A stretch of DNA of 64,000 nucleotides. Origin: Siphonodentalium dalli (Eukaryota; Mollusca; Scaphopoda; Gadilida; Siphonodentaliidae). The number at the start of each line of letters is the position of its first letter. The stretch's first letter is position 1. This document shows, piece by piece, positions 8,632 to 17,063 of this stretch. The position numbers were made by a program, and so were the translations under genes. The DNA lies in the NCBI GenBank assembly GCA_032622095.1, contig CP136065.1, positions 152,155,577-152,219,576 on the forward strand. Reading direction: 5' to 3'. The notes under the pieces were generated by a model that did not search any database, was not told the origin of the DNA, and worked only from the letters and a program-made list of their open reading frames with translations.

Positions 8632-9890
8632 ATGAATACAGAGAGTACCATACCTCTAAATTGGCATTATTTGAATCGCCCACGGTTGACAGCGGAATAC
8701 AAGCGACAGAATGGATAAACTACAGACCCGTGAATCAGCTGACAGACACTGCAGCTTTAGAGTTCAATATTCCCGCCATGGCCACAACCTACATGGACCT
8801 CAAACGGACATTGCTACTTCTCAAACTCAAAATAACCAAGCAAGATGGTTCGGCTCTAACCGTTAATGACGATGTGGGTCTGATAAATGCACCCCTACAT
8901 TCAATATTTTCGCAGGTCGATTTGAATATACAGCAAGTTCCCGTGAGTCAAGTCGGTCCGAATTATCCATACAAAGCATATTTCGATGTACTCTTAGAAA
9001 CTGAACGTAAGGAACAGCTACATGGACAAGCGTTCGAAAAGGACACGGCAGGTGGTATGGACCTGGCAGATTCGAAAAGCGGGAACTCTGGCCTGTATTA
9101 CAGGTCCAAAACAACCCGTACTAGTCAAATAATGGATATTATGGGATCAATTCAGCTTGACTTCTTCCAACAGGACAAATTACTACTAAATGGTCTCCCG
9201 CTCACGTTAAAATTCTGGCAGACGAGAGATGTTTTTAGACTGATGTATGCGGGAACCACTGAGACATACAAGTTGAAAATACAGGAAGCTAATTTGAGAC
9301 TAGCCACTGTGAAAGTTAACCCCGGTGTATTACTCAGTCATACTGAGTCACTCAAGAAAAAGAACGCGTGTTATCCTTTTTCAAAATCTATCATAAAGAC
9401 GTATACAGTGTCAAAAGGTGCATTCAGTTTGGGAGAAGATAATCTATTTCAAGGAAACGTACCCAGTAGCTGTATTATTGGCTTAGTATCATCAAAGGTT
9501 GAAAGCGGTTCACGCGATAAGAACCCGTTCAACTTTGCGACTTTTGGATGCAACTTCGTCGGATTTTACGTCAACGGGCAGTCTATGCCCGCCCAAGCAC
9601 TCCAACCGAACTTTACCAGTAAGGAATATGTAGAAGCTTACAATACGATAATAAAAGATGCGAAACGAAAAGCCGTTCATATTACTTATGAGGATTATGC
9701 GAAAGGTTATTGCATATATCGGATAAACCCGCAAGGAATTAATCACGACAGGGTCATACCACACAAAGGTCACACACGCCTCGAAATTAAATTCTCATCG
9801 GCTTTGAAAGACAATTGTACTGTAATCGTATACGCAAAATTTCCTGCCGTTCTCAAAGTTGACGAGAGTCGTAAAGTTTGCATTGAATAA
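8628..9890 (+). CDS. Major capsid protein (double jelly roll)
   Basis: 420 residues, the largest product of the rightward block. The order of segments (an N-terminal ESPTVDSGIQATEWINYRP stretch, YMDLKRTLLLLKLKI, HSIFSQVDLNIQQVPV, YPYKAYFDVLLE, then EKDTAGGMD) matches the Polinton major capsid family, often labelled F54H12.2-like in invertebrate annotation. Length is normal for that family. The start overlaps the previous stop (ATGA) and the stop overlaps the protease start (TAATG at 9888-9892), so capsid and protease are likely made from one transcript. Uninterrupted. Confidence 0.82.
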   Translation: MNEYREYHTSKLALFESPTVDSGIQATEWINYRPVNQLTDTAALEFNIPAMATTYMDLKRTLLLLKLKITKQDGSALTVNDDVGLINAPLHSIFSQVDLNIQQVPVSQVGPNYPYKAYFDVLLETERKEQLHGQAFEKDTAGGMDLADSKSGNSGLYYRSKTTRTSQIMDIMGSIQLDFFQQDKLLLNGLPLTLKFWQTRDVFRLMYAGTTETYKLKIQEANLRLATVKVNPGVLLSHTESLKKKNACYPFSKSIIKTYTVSKGAFSLGEDNLFQGNVPSSCIIGLVSSKVESGSRDKNPFNFATFGCNFVGFYVNGQSMPAQALQPNFTSKEYVEAYNTIIKDAKRKAVHITYEDYAKGYCIYRINPQGINHDRVIPHKGHTRLEIKFSSALKDNCTVIVYAKFPAVLKVDESRKVCIE

Positions 9891-10336
9891 TGAATACACA
9901 CGGACTCATGAGGGCGATAAATAGTTTCACAAACCATAATGAGATAGATGTTTGTCCCATAGACAAATTACCTCTTTATATCCAATATCCCCGGATGTAT
10001 ATAGTTAACACAGACGAGAGTAGCCAACCTGGACGCCACTGGATATTGATGACATTCCAGGAACATAACGTATCAGAGTTCTTCGACCCTATGGGATTAA
10101 AACCCGAGTGTTACAACGGACGATTTAAACACGTGTTGTTATTGAATGGACCTCGTTACGAGTGCAATGCTTACAGATTACAGGGTTCTAATATATGTGG
10201 TCCCTATTGCATATACTTTGCATTCTATAAACTGTGCGGATACAGTCTAGAAAATATAATGAGACGTTTCAGTGCCAATAATTATATGTATAATGATTTA
10301 ATTATTAAGGATTTTATGTTGAAATATATTCTGTAA
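9890..10336 (+). CDS. Adenain-like cysteine protease (capsid maturation)
   Basis: 148 residues. The catalytic set is visible in the expected order: H50 (PGRHWI), D66 (EFFDPMG), Q98 (RLQGSN) and C103 (NICGPYC). Length and motif spacing fit adenovirus-type and Polinton proteases, somewhat on the short side. It likely cleaves capsid or core precursors during virion maturation. Last gene of the rightward block, followed by AATAAA at 10393-10398. Confidence 0.9.
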   Translation: MNTHGLMRAINSFTNHNEIDVCPIDKLPLYIQYPRMYIVNTDESSQPGRHWILMTFQEHNVSEFFDPMGLKPECYNGRFKHVLLLNGPRYECNAYRLQGSNICGPYCIYFAFYKLCGYSLENIMRRFSANNYMYNDLIIKDFMLKYIL

Positions 10337-10451
10337 ACGCTCTTCATTAGCGACAACGAGAGAAACACTCTTTAAATTATATTATGTATATAAATAAAAT
10401 ATTGTAAATACAATCATTTATCGTTCTTATATTATCATATGTATGACTGGG

Positions 10452-10492
<41 letters not shown>

Positions 10493-10678
10493 CTGGGTTG
10501 AGAGGGTGGGGGTGGGGGGGGGTCTGTGGAGAGAGTCCGGTGAGGTGGTATTAGGTCTGTTGTCAAAACAAACAAAAAAATCTATTGTTTTTGTTTGTTT
10601 CGTCAAAAGCCTAAAAAACAAAGGTATGTGAGCCATCCCCCCAAATGAAAAAAATAGATAATCGATACATATATATAT
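10337..10678. other. Convergent spacer with two poly(A) signals and an (AT)n tract
   Basis: AATAAA at 10393-10398 serves the rightward block. The complement of AATAAA at 10678-10683 overlaps the stop codon of the leftward TBP-like gene. Between them lie an (AT)n run (about 10456-10490), a G-rich tract near 10505-10535 and short inverted words (TGTCAAAACAAACAAAAAA against TTTTGTTTGTTTCGTCA). Confidence 0.6.
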
Positions 10679-11203
10679 TTATTCTGAAAGTAATTCAAGT
10701 TCACATATGGTAGGATATACAATATTTAACATCTGCTTTTCACTTTTAATGCCCGTAATCACAATTTTTCCATTATGAAAGCATGTAAAATGTATTTTCT
10801 CACGTCTGAACATTGCCGCAGGGAACAGCTCTAATTCGTAAGAACATTCCATAAGTTTCACTAAAATGTTTAAGTCAAGTTTTCCATTTAACTGACAAAA
10901 TGCAGACATTGTCAAAATTTTTATGGAATTTAATCTCACTCGCCAACCACATTTTTGAATATGTCGAGCGTACCGACGCAATCGAACTCGTGTCTGTTTG
11001 ACACTATCAGAAAGCCCGTTAACAACGATTTTACCCGTGTTAAACACGAGGCAACATCCACCGAATTTAGAATGTTTCCATACAACTCCGCTAAACTTTT
11101 TGGAATTGTATTCAATGTTCGAACAGCCGAGTGTCAAATCCCTTAGATTAATAGAACAGTTCAAATCTGCAGAACATACGACATTAGTTATTCGTAGCAT
11201 CAT
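10679..11203 (-). CDS. TATA-binding-protein-like protein
   Basis: 174 residues covering a whole two-repeat TBP saddle with no N-terminal extension. Repeat 1 runs from ITNVVCSADL through KKFSGVV, LVFNTGKIVVNG and RRYARHIQKCGW. Repeat 2 runs from IKILTMSAF through YELELFPAAMF, FTCFHNGKIVITG and YPTICELE. All four phenylalanines that kink TATA DNA in TBP have counterparts (F37, F54, F127, F142). Of the central minor-groove contacts, N7 and T150 are kept, while the symmetric partners are N62 in place of Thr and T98 in place of Asn. It would bind promoters and recruit host polymerase. It lies downstream of the PC4-like gene on the same strand, 11 nt apart. A captured host gene is the likely origin. 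Confidence 0.85.
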   Translation of the reverse strand: MMLRITNVVCSADLNCSINLRDLTLGCSNIEYNSKKFSGVVWKHSKFGGCCLVFNTGKIVVNGLSDSVKQTRVRLRRYARHIQKCGWRVRLNSIKILTMSAFCQLNGKLDLNILVKLMECSYELELFPAAMFRREKIHFTCFHNGKIVITGIKSEKQMLNIVYPTICELELLSE

Positions 11204-11214
11204 AGGAGTAATGT

Positions 11215-11826
11215 TTAGATCAATGTCTGCATCCGGTTAATCAAACACGTTCTATCGCCGTTGGGGCAGCATTCCATACATCTTAAAGATCCTTCCTGGT
11301 TTTGGTGATCGTCGGTCAAATAGCACTGCACAGTCTGATCAATTTCAGGAATATTAGCACACAGGACGAATATAGCTCCAACTAGTTCTTCAAATTGGTC
11401 GAATGTCAGAGATATTCCGTATTTGGTTGCACACAAATCATCTGAATGTTCAGGCAGCCAATACCTGCGAATGTCAACACGCGGGATGCCGCTCTTTATC
11501 GTAATGAAGAAATTCCCTCCGATATGACGTCTCATGAATACATCGTCTTCACCGGTACGATAACTGACCACTTCTTGATGTATATCTGCTAAGTAAGATT
11601 TCAACTCTTTGAATCTCCTTAGATTTAATGTTATTCCAGATTTTGTCGGAAATTTATGGCCCGCAGAACTTTCACCGCACTCTCGTATGTGTATATACAG
11701 ATTTCCCTGGAATCGGCCGTCAAATAGGAAAATGTCATTTCCTAACGGGGCCAAGCATTGTGGATGGAACGCCCTCTCGTTGGTTTCAGTCCGTTGGTTT
11801 CCTTCAACATCGGGTTGATCAGTCAT
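11215..11826 (-). CDS. Two-domain PC4/p15-like transcription cofactor
   Basis: 203 residues from the ATG at 11826; the frame is open a little further to 11868. Two PC4-like repeats are visible. The first (about 32-86) has FDGRFQGNLYIHIREC then TKSGITLNLRRFKELKSYL. The second (about 96-162) has PRVDIRRYW then TKYGISLTFDQFEELVGAI. Both show the strand, IR-x-W/C, KxGIsL and amphipathic helix order of PC4, which binds single-stranded DNA as a dimer and helps transcription start. A tandem pair could form that dimer in one chain. The C-terminus has a cysteine cluster (CMECCPNGDRTC). TTATTTTCCAG just upstream looks like a 3' splice site, so a leader exon is possible. Confidence 0.72.
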   Translation of the reverse strand: MTDQPDVEGNQRTETNERAFHPQCLAPLGNDIFLFDGRFQGNLYIHIRECGESSAGHKFPTKSGITLNLRRFKELKSYLADIHQEVVSYRTGEDDVFMRRHIGGNFFITIKSGIPRVDIRRYWLPEHSDDLCATKYGISLTFDQFEELVGAIFVLCANIPEIDQTVQCYLTDDHQNQEGSLRCMECCPNGDRTCLINRMQTLI

Positions 11827-12166
11827 TGTTTTTTTATTTTGAACCTGGAAAATAAGAAAACAAAACATTACTTATCAGTTACACATCGAGAATACAAAAG
11901 TCCGAAAGGAGTCCGCTCATGCGTTTGATGGATGTGGGGTGTGGGGGAGGCCCGCCCCCGCCCGCCCTGGGGATGGGGGAGCCCCGCCCCGCCCGCCCGC
12001 CCGCCCCTGGGGAGGGGAGGCCCGCCCCGCCCGCCCGCCCGCCCGCCCCCCGCCCGCCCTGGGGAGGGGAGCCCCGCCCCGCCCTGTCGCCCTGGGGGGA
12101 GGGGAGGCCCGTCCCGCCCGCATACTCAATAAGAATAAGAAAATTGAGTCATTGAGTCAGTTCATT
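11827..12166. promoter_or_regulatory. GC-rich island between divergent Polinton genes
   Basis: Positions 11933-12122 are about 85% G+C within an element that is mostly under 40%. They consist of imperfect tandem blocks of GGGGAGGGGAGCC, CCGCCC and GCCCGCCCGCCC. The tract contains many GC-box-like CCGCCC words and runs able to form G-quadruplexes. It sits between the leftward PC4-like gene and the rightward gene at 12167, so a bidirectional promoter is the natural reading. Neither gene has an obvious TATA box here. Long open frames through the island are repeat artefacts. Confidence 0.55.
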
Positions 12167-12727
12167 ATGGAGAGAATACTACCCGCAGAAATACTGGAGA
12201 AAATATACAATCAGCTAATTGAAATGTCAACTATAAATCCAGAAATAAAAAAACAACTACTACACAATTGGTTTATAAGAGAAATTAAAATAATACTGAA
12301 GAATATAGATGAAGGATATTTTCCTGTACAACGATTGAAATCTTTGATTGCTAGGTCTGAATTTGAAACTGATTTCTTACAAGATATATTGAATCAAATG
12401 TATTCAAATCGCTGGGTATTTAGAGGCGTTCCTAAAAACAAAATACATGACATTCGTGAACTTATTGGAGATAACTTTGTGAGATTTGCAGAATACCGAG
12501 ACTGGGTTTTCAATCAGAGAAGTTTTGAAGAAGTGACAATAATTCACGGATATATCATTCTCCGTGAACCGTGTACACTGTTCACGATTGAACAAATACT
12601 TAACAGCGGCGTGATTTTGGATTACATTTCTACAAGTAAATCGAAATATATTTCAGAATTAGAGAATGAATTAATCTGGTCATTCGGAATAATCTGGAAT
12701 TATGGTGACTCTTCGTTGAGAAAATAA
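12167..12727 (+). CDS. Unknown Polinton protein, N-terminal F-box-like motif
   Basis: 186 residues from the first ATG after the GC island; the open frame upstream is only GC-repeat translation. The N-terminus ERILPAEILEKIYNQLIE fits the start of an F-box (LP-x-E-I-L-x-x-I), which would link to a ubiquitin ligase, but the rest of an F-box is not clear. The remainder is helical in the first half (LKSLIARSEFETDFLQDIL) and strand-rich later (EEVTIIHGYIILREPCTLF). AATAAA overlaps the stop. It is the only rightward gene in the right half of the element and may be an accessory host-interaction gene. Confidence 0.6.
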   Translation: MERILPAEILEKIYNQLIEMSTINPEIKKQLLHNWFIREIKIILKNIDEGYFPVQRLKSLIARSEFETDFLQDILNQMYSNRWVFRGVPKNKIHDIRELIGDNFVRFAEYRDWVFNQRSFEEVTIIHGYIILREPCTLFTIEQILNSGVILDYISTSKSKYISELENELIWSFGIIWNYGDSSLRK

Positions 12728-13115
12728 AAAAAAAACATAGTTGTTTTTGGTTTAAGTATAAACCAAAAATGAGATTGTACTGGAGGTAAAAATGTAATGA
12801 TAGAAATCATAATTCATAACTAACCTGTATAGAATATTTCACACGCACAGTATAGGACTACCGAATTTGTAATTGTGAACTGGATCGGGTAGCATTTTAT
12901 AGATCGAAAAAATGGACACCTTGGATAAATTGACCAATGACGGCCATACGTTTATAGTAATACGTGTTCATACACGCTCGATGTTATCTAACATCGAACG
13001 TGTTTGAACAAGTCTTAGTATAATCCGATAACTACTATCGATCGAATGTTTACACTCTCATTACAACCTTGATCAAATATAGACGATTAAATTATATATA
13101 TATTACGTACCTCGT
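12728..13115. other. Convergent spacer with hairpins
   Basis: Contains a strong imperfect hairpin at about 12964-13010 (arms of about 22 bp, TGTTCATACACG... against CGTGTTTGAACA, tiny loop) and a smaller one near 12748-12770 (TTTTGGTTTA / TAAACCAAAAA). It separates the 3' ends of the 12167 gene and the polymerase gene. The hairpins may mark termination or 3' processing; no protein coding seen. Confidence 0.5.
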
Positions 13116-15944
13116 TCAATATCCATATGGCAGTGTATCCATGTTATCCAATCGTCTGCGTTTGGTATAAACAACTCGGTACTGTTTGTCCTCAGATCTG
13201 TTATATATCTTTCTTTTTCCTTTCGATCTGCATATTTTCCTTGGATTGGTTGTGGTGATGGGCACTGTGCTTCCAGATTCTAACAGCTCTTTAATCGTCT
13301 GGAAATTGATGAACTGTGAATTTTCAAAGTTCAAAGAGAACCCCCGAACTTTACACGTCTCTTTAGCTTTATTTGTTCGATAAGCGTTATTCTTGGGGCC
13401 TCCAGAAACAAATTCTTCGATGTATTCATCCGGATCTAGTTCGCTGGTGAGTTGGCCCAAATAGTCGCCCAGTGGGGGATTAATTTGATCCTCAGTGCTG
13501 CTAAATACACAACTATCCGTGTCGTAATATAATACTCTTCTGTCCAAGGAATGAATAACTTCATATAGCATTAATCGAGCGTGACACGTCGTGAATGTGG
13601 CCAAATATATGTTATTCGCTGCTCCACAAGGCACACAGTCTTTTCGATAGGTCCACTCCATTTGAAGAATGTCATCAGTTATGACATGAAAATTTTCCAT
13701 TTGTTTCATTGGATTTGAAATGAGCTGGAATAGATTGTCTTGTTCCGATTCATGGAAATACTCGGTCTGTTTGAAATTCTGGTTTTGGCCTAGCTTCCCC
13801 CAAAATGAGTTGAGCATGAGCTTGCTGATTTGCCTCAGTCCTGGATTCTTTTCGATGCTTTCTCTGTCCAGTAATATACCTTCGTTGTCTTTATACGCTG
13901 TGATGTATTTATCCATGTCTTCGTTAGATTTTATCCAATCCGGAGGACCGCTAGCCTGCTGCTTGAACTTTAGGAATGTGTTTATATATTCCGTGAATAA
14001 TCCATTTTGTTGGCTATAGTCTGACGTTTCGGTCCAATGGTATATTTCATATATTTTGAGAATCTTGTATCCCACTTTGACAGCTGTCTCCAGTTCAGGA
14101 ATACACCAAACGCCGGTAATGGCTCTCTGTTGGCACGTACACGTGCAAGGTCGTTGATTTTCATTATCAGCACAAGTCCTGCACAGTGGAAACTTCAGTT
14201 TACCTTCGGATCGATACGGTAATACGGGGTGATAGAGTCCATTAGGTGGTAAAATCTTGACTTGCGCTATTCCGAAGTAATCCTTAAGCTCGGTAATGTC
14301 ATCGCCCAAAATGATTTTAGGGTGTCCAATCGGATAGCGAGAGTATTTGAGCACACTTGGATACAGCGACGTGAAATCAAAATAGTGTATTTTCTCACCA
14401 ACGGCAGCTTTGTAGTGTAATTTATTTGCATTCGTTCTGCCGCCGAAGAAACTGTCTCTAGGCTCTAGCCGCTCAACAATGTCTAAACTAGCGATGAAGT
14501 CACGAAGCTCCGGATTAGTCTTTCGAGCAGCGACGAACTCGTGTTCCCAAATGCACACATATTTCATGCCTCGACTTTCTATAAACTTCTTCTTTTTCTG
14601 TGTGAGTCCGTATAATTCATTAGGTGTCTGGTTGGTTATCGGATTCTTGACTACGTCTCTATCGTGACTCAGACAAAGTTCACATCCATGGAATTGACAT
14701 CCGTGAAATTCGAATGCCGTGTTTAATTCTTCGCAATAGCCATCCAATCTGTACTTTGCATCATCGAATTTCTTTTCACGGCCGTTCAATGCGTGAGTTA
14801 TGTGAACTTTGTCTTTGAACATCATCCATTCCAGCCATTGAATAGAACTTTTGCTGTATTGATCTTTATACGATGTCTTGGGGATTCGAGCTATCTGGGA
14901 TTTGAGAAATTCTTTCTCACGAATTTGGACGCCGCGTTCATCTTGAAGTTTTGTGTCTTGAACCCATTCACCTTTGTATAAAATAGACAAAGTTCCATCT
15001 TTACATTTAGCAGGAAGCCACGTTTTCCCTTCGGTACTTAGACGCACTCTCCATTCCTCGTCGACGAATTTCGTTCTGAATATACCCATACATACCGATG
15101 CGATTGTAACGTATTGGAATGGATCAACCGCACCAACCAGTTTGAACTTCATATCGCCAGAAAACTCGTCAATTACGGGTTGTATATTTCCAGTCGCATT
15201 CATGATGTGGGTTCTGAATTTTATGCAAGCTTGTCTCAAAATATTGACATCACTACGACAATAATCCGATAATTCTTTCTTGAAGATGAAAACTGCATTT
15301 GTTTGAGCAGCGTGCCATTTCGTGAAGTCTTTTCGTTCAGCCACACTCATATAATCAGCGCCGTAATATTTGGCATCCGGATAGGGTCCTTCATAATTCT
15401 GGTTGGCTGATTTATTGAAAAAGTGCGGGAACCATCCTTTTTTCTCGCCATCCAGACCGAAAGTTTTCGGTAACAGTGCCAACTTCATTGGTAGAAAGCT
15501 GAGACTGTCCAGTACTTTGATATGAAGATCTTTTTCCACGTATAGGTACATCAATTTGGATCCATTATATATAACTTTGGGTCTCAATGATTGATCAATG
15601 AGATATTCCATGAGAAAATATCCATCGTAACCCTTGAAGTTGTGAGCCAGTGCTATGAATCCCTTGTGTTGTTCCGAGAATAACCATTTTCCAAACTTTT
15701 CACCGGTATCAGGACCGCTAAATATAACCTCTCGGAGTCCGCATGTATCCGAACATAAATTTCGGTCACTCTTCTTCTTCTTCTTCTTCGCATCACTGTC
15801 GATACACGCATCACATAGAGGTCCGCAATTTCTACAGTTCGGTTTCACTTCCAACGATTCATGCATGCATTCGTAGCAAGCTGTTTGGGCGACGAGGAAG
15901 TTCGGTGTATGCTGGACTTTTCCGCACCATGTTTTTAAACAGTT
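13116..15944 (-). CDS. Protein-primed DNA polymerase B, exon 2 (catalytic)
   Basis: 942 codons, starting at a 3' splice site (TTACTTTTCAG before 15944) in phase 0 with exon 1. Numbering the spliced protein as 1523 residues, exonuclease II AHNFKGYDG lies at 681-689 and exonuclease III YCRSD at 809-813. A TP-interaction-type FFGGRTNA lies near 1080, motif A DFTSLYPSV at 1104-1112, motif B KLMLNSFWGKLG at 1289-1300 and motif C YYDTDS at 1387-1392. A Cys/His segment (FEFHGCQFHGCELC) typical of Polinton polymerases lies near 993. It would replicate the element with a protein primer. A run of Lys codons near residue 635 is simple-sequence. Intact. Confidence 0.94.
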   Translation of the reverse strand, partial: NCLKTWCGKVQHTPNFLVAQTACYECMHESLEVKPNCRNCGPLCDACIDSDAKKKKKKSDRNLCSDTCGLREVIFSGPDTGEKFGKWLFSEQHKGFIALAHNFKGYDGYFLMEYLIDQSLRPKVIYNGSKLMYLYVEKDLHIKVLDSLSFLPMKLALLPKTFGLDGEKKGWFPHFFNKSANQNYEGPYPDAKYYGADYMSVAERKDFTKWHAAQTNAVFIFKKELSDYCRSDVNILRQACIKFRTHIMNATGNIQPVIDEFSGDMKFKLVGAVDPFQYVTIASVCMGIFRTKFVDEEWRVRLSTEGKTWLPAKCKDGTLSILYKGEWVQDTKLQDERGVQIREKEFLKSQIARIPKTSYKDQYSKSSIQWLEWMMFKDKVHITHALNGREKKFDDAKYRLDGYCEELNTAFEFHGCQFHGCELCLSHDRDVVKNPITNQTPNELYGLTQKKKKFIESRGMKYVCIWEHEFVAARKTNPELRDFIASLDIVERLEPRDSFFGGRTNANKLHYKAAVGEKIHYFDFTSLYPSVLKYSRYPIGHPKIILGDDITELKDYFGIAQVKILPPNGLYHPVLPYRSEGKLKFPLCRTCADNENQRPCTCTCQQRAITGVWCIPELETAVKVGYKILKIYEIYHWTETSDYSQQNGLFTEYINTFLKFKQQASGPPDWIKSNEDMDKYITAYKDNEGILLDRESIEKNPGLRQISKLMLNSFWGKLGQNQNFKQTEYFHESEQDNLFQLISNPMKQMENFHVITDDILQMEWTYRKDCVPCGAANNIYLATFTTCHARLMLYEVIHSLDRRVLYYDTDSCVFSSTEDQINPPLGDYLGQLTSELDPDEYIEEFVSGGPKNNAYRTNKAKETCKVRGFSLNFENSQFINFQTIKELLESGSTVPITTTNPRKICRSKGKRKIYNRSEDKQYRVVYTKRRRLDNMDTLPYGY

Positions 15945-17063
15945 CTGAAAAGTAATAATTGAACGTTTTAACCTCTAGCTTTATGGATAATAAAAAACAA
16001 AATAAAACGTCTACACTTTGTTTAGATAATATTTTTTTTTTTTTAAATTTAAAAAAAAAGGTTTTGGTATAGGTTCAACGTTAATAAAGAGCGTTGACGT
16101 ATTACTATTGTTCGTTGGTTGATCCTAAAAAATTACTCCTTCCAATCTACGTGTCAATATTATAAATGTATATCATGATCCGACATATAGCCTGTATAAT
16201 TAACGATTCAAGCACGCAGCTATCAAGTTCAATAAAGTTAAAACAATTATATATTATGTTAGTTTACTATATAACAATTACAAATCTCTTTTCACAAAAA
16301 AATATGGTACACATTTTTTCAATGTGTCAAGAATTAAAAAAGTTAATTACTCGATTTAACATCTGTGACTCAGTTGAATTTTAATATTGAGACCCCCTTA
16401 ACTTTGGTCGAATTCAAGTATGTTATTGTTTTATGGTAATCTCACACACGAGGTAACAGCTAAAGAGCGTTCAGCGATAATCTAATATAATTTTTAAAAA
16501 TGAAAGAGCGTCTCTACTTATGCGCGCCTTTAATAAAGAGCTTTGACGTATTAATATTGTTTGTTGGTTGATCCTAAAAATTACTCGTTCCAATCTACGT
16601 GTCAATATTATAAATGTATATCATGATCCGACATATAGCCTGTATAATTAACGATTCAATCACGCAGATATCAAGTTCAATAAAGTTAAAACAATTATAT
16701 ATTATGTTAGTTTACTATATAACAATTACAAAATCTCTTTTCACAAAAAAATATGTTACACATTTTTTCAATGTGTCAAGAATTAAAAAAGTTAATTACT
16801 CGGTTTAACATCTGTGACTCAGTTGAATTTTTTTTAATATTGAGACCCCTTAACTTTGGTCGAATTCAAGTATGTAATTGTTATATGGTAATATAACACG
16901 CGAGGTAACAGCTAAAGAGCGTTCAGCGATAATCTAATATAATTTTTAAAAATGAAAGAGCGTCTCTACTTATGCGCGCCTTTAATAAAGAGCGTTACGT
17001 TATGACGATTTCGACTGTAATGTGTTACATATATATATATATTACAATTAGGTTAAGACTCAC
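15945..17063 (-). other. Polymerase gene intron with 448-bp tandem duplication
   Basis: A GTGAG donor at 17063 and a TTTTCAG acceptor at 15945-15951 bound this 1119-bp intron. Most of it is two tandem copies of one 448-bp unit (for example the word TATATCATGATCCGACATA at 16168 and 16616), with a third partial start near 16980. Each unit begins with TAATAAAGAGCGTT or a close variant. Short ORFs inside are repeat artefacts. Confidence 0.8.

Noticed and set aside
11917-12155. Pro/Gly/Arg/Ala-rich ORFs on both strands across the GC island
   Set aside because: They are open in several frames at once because of the low-complexity GC repeat; no protein features.
13186-15955. Plus-strand ORFs of 60-99 codons within the polymerase
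   Set aside because: Antisense shadows of the 942-codon catalytic exon.
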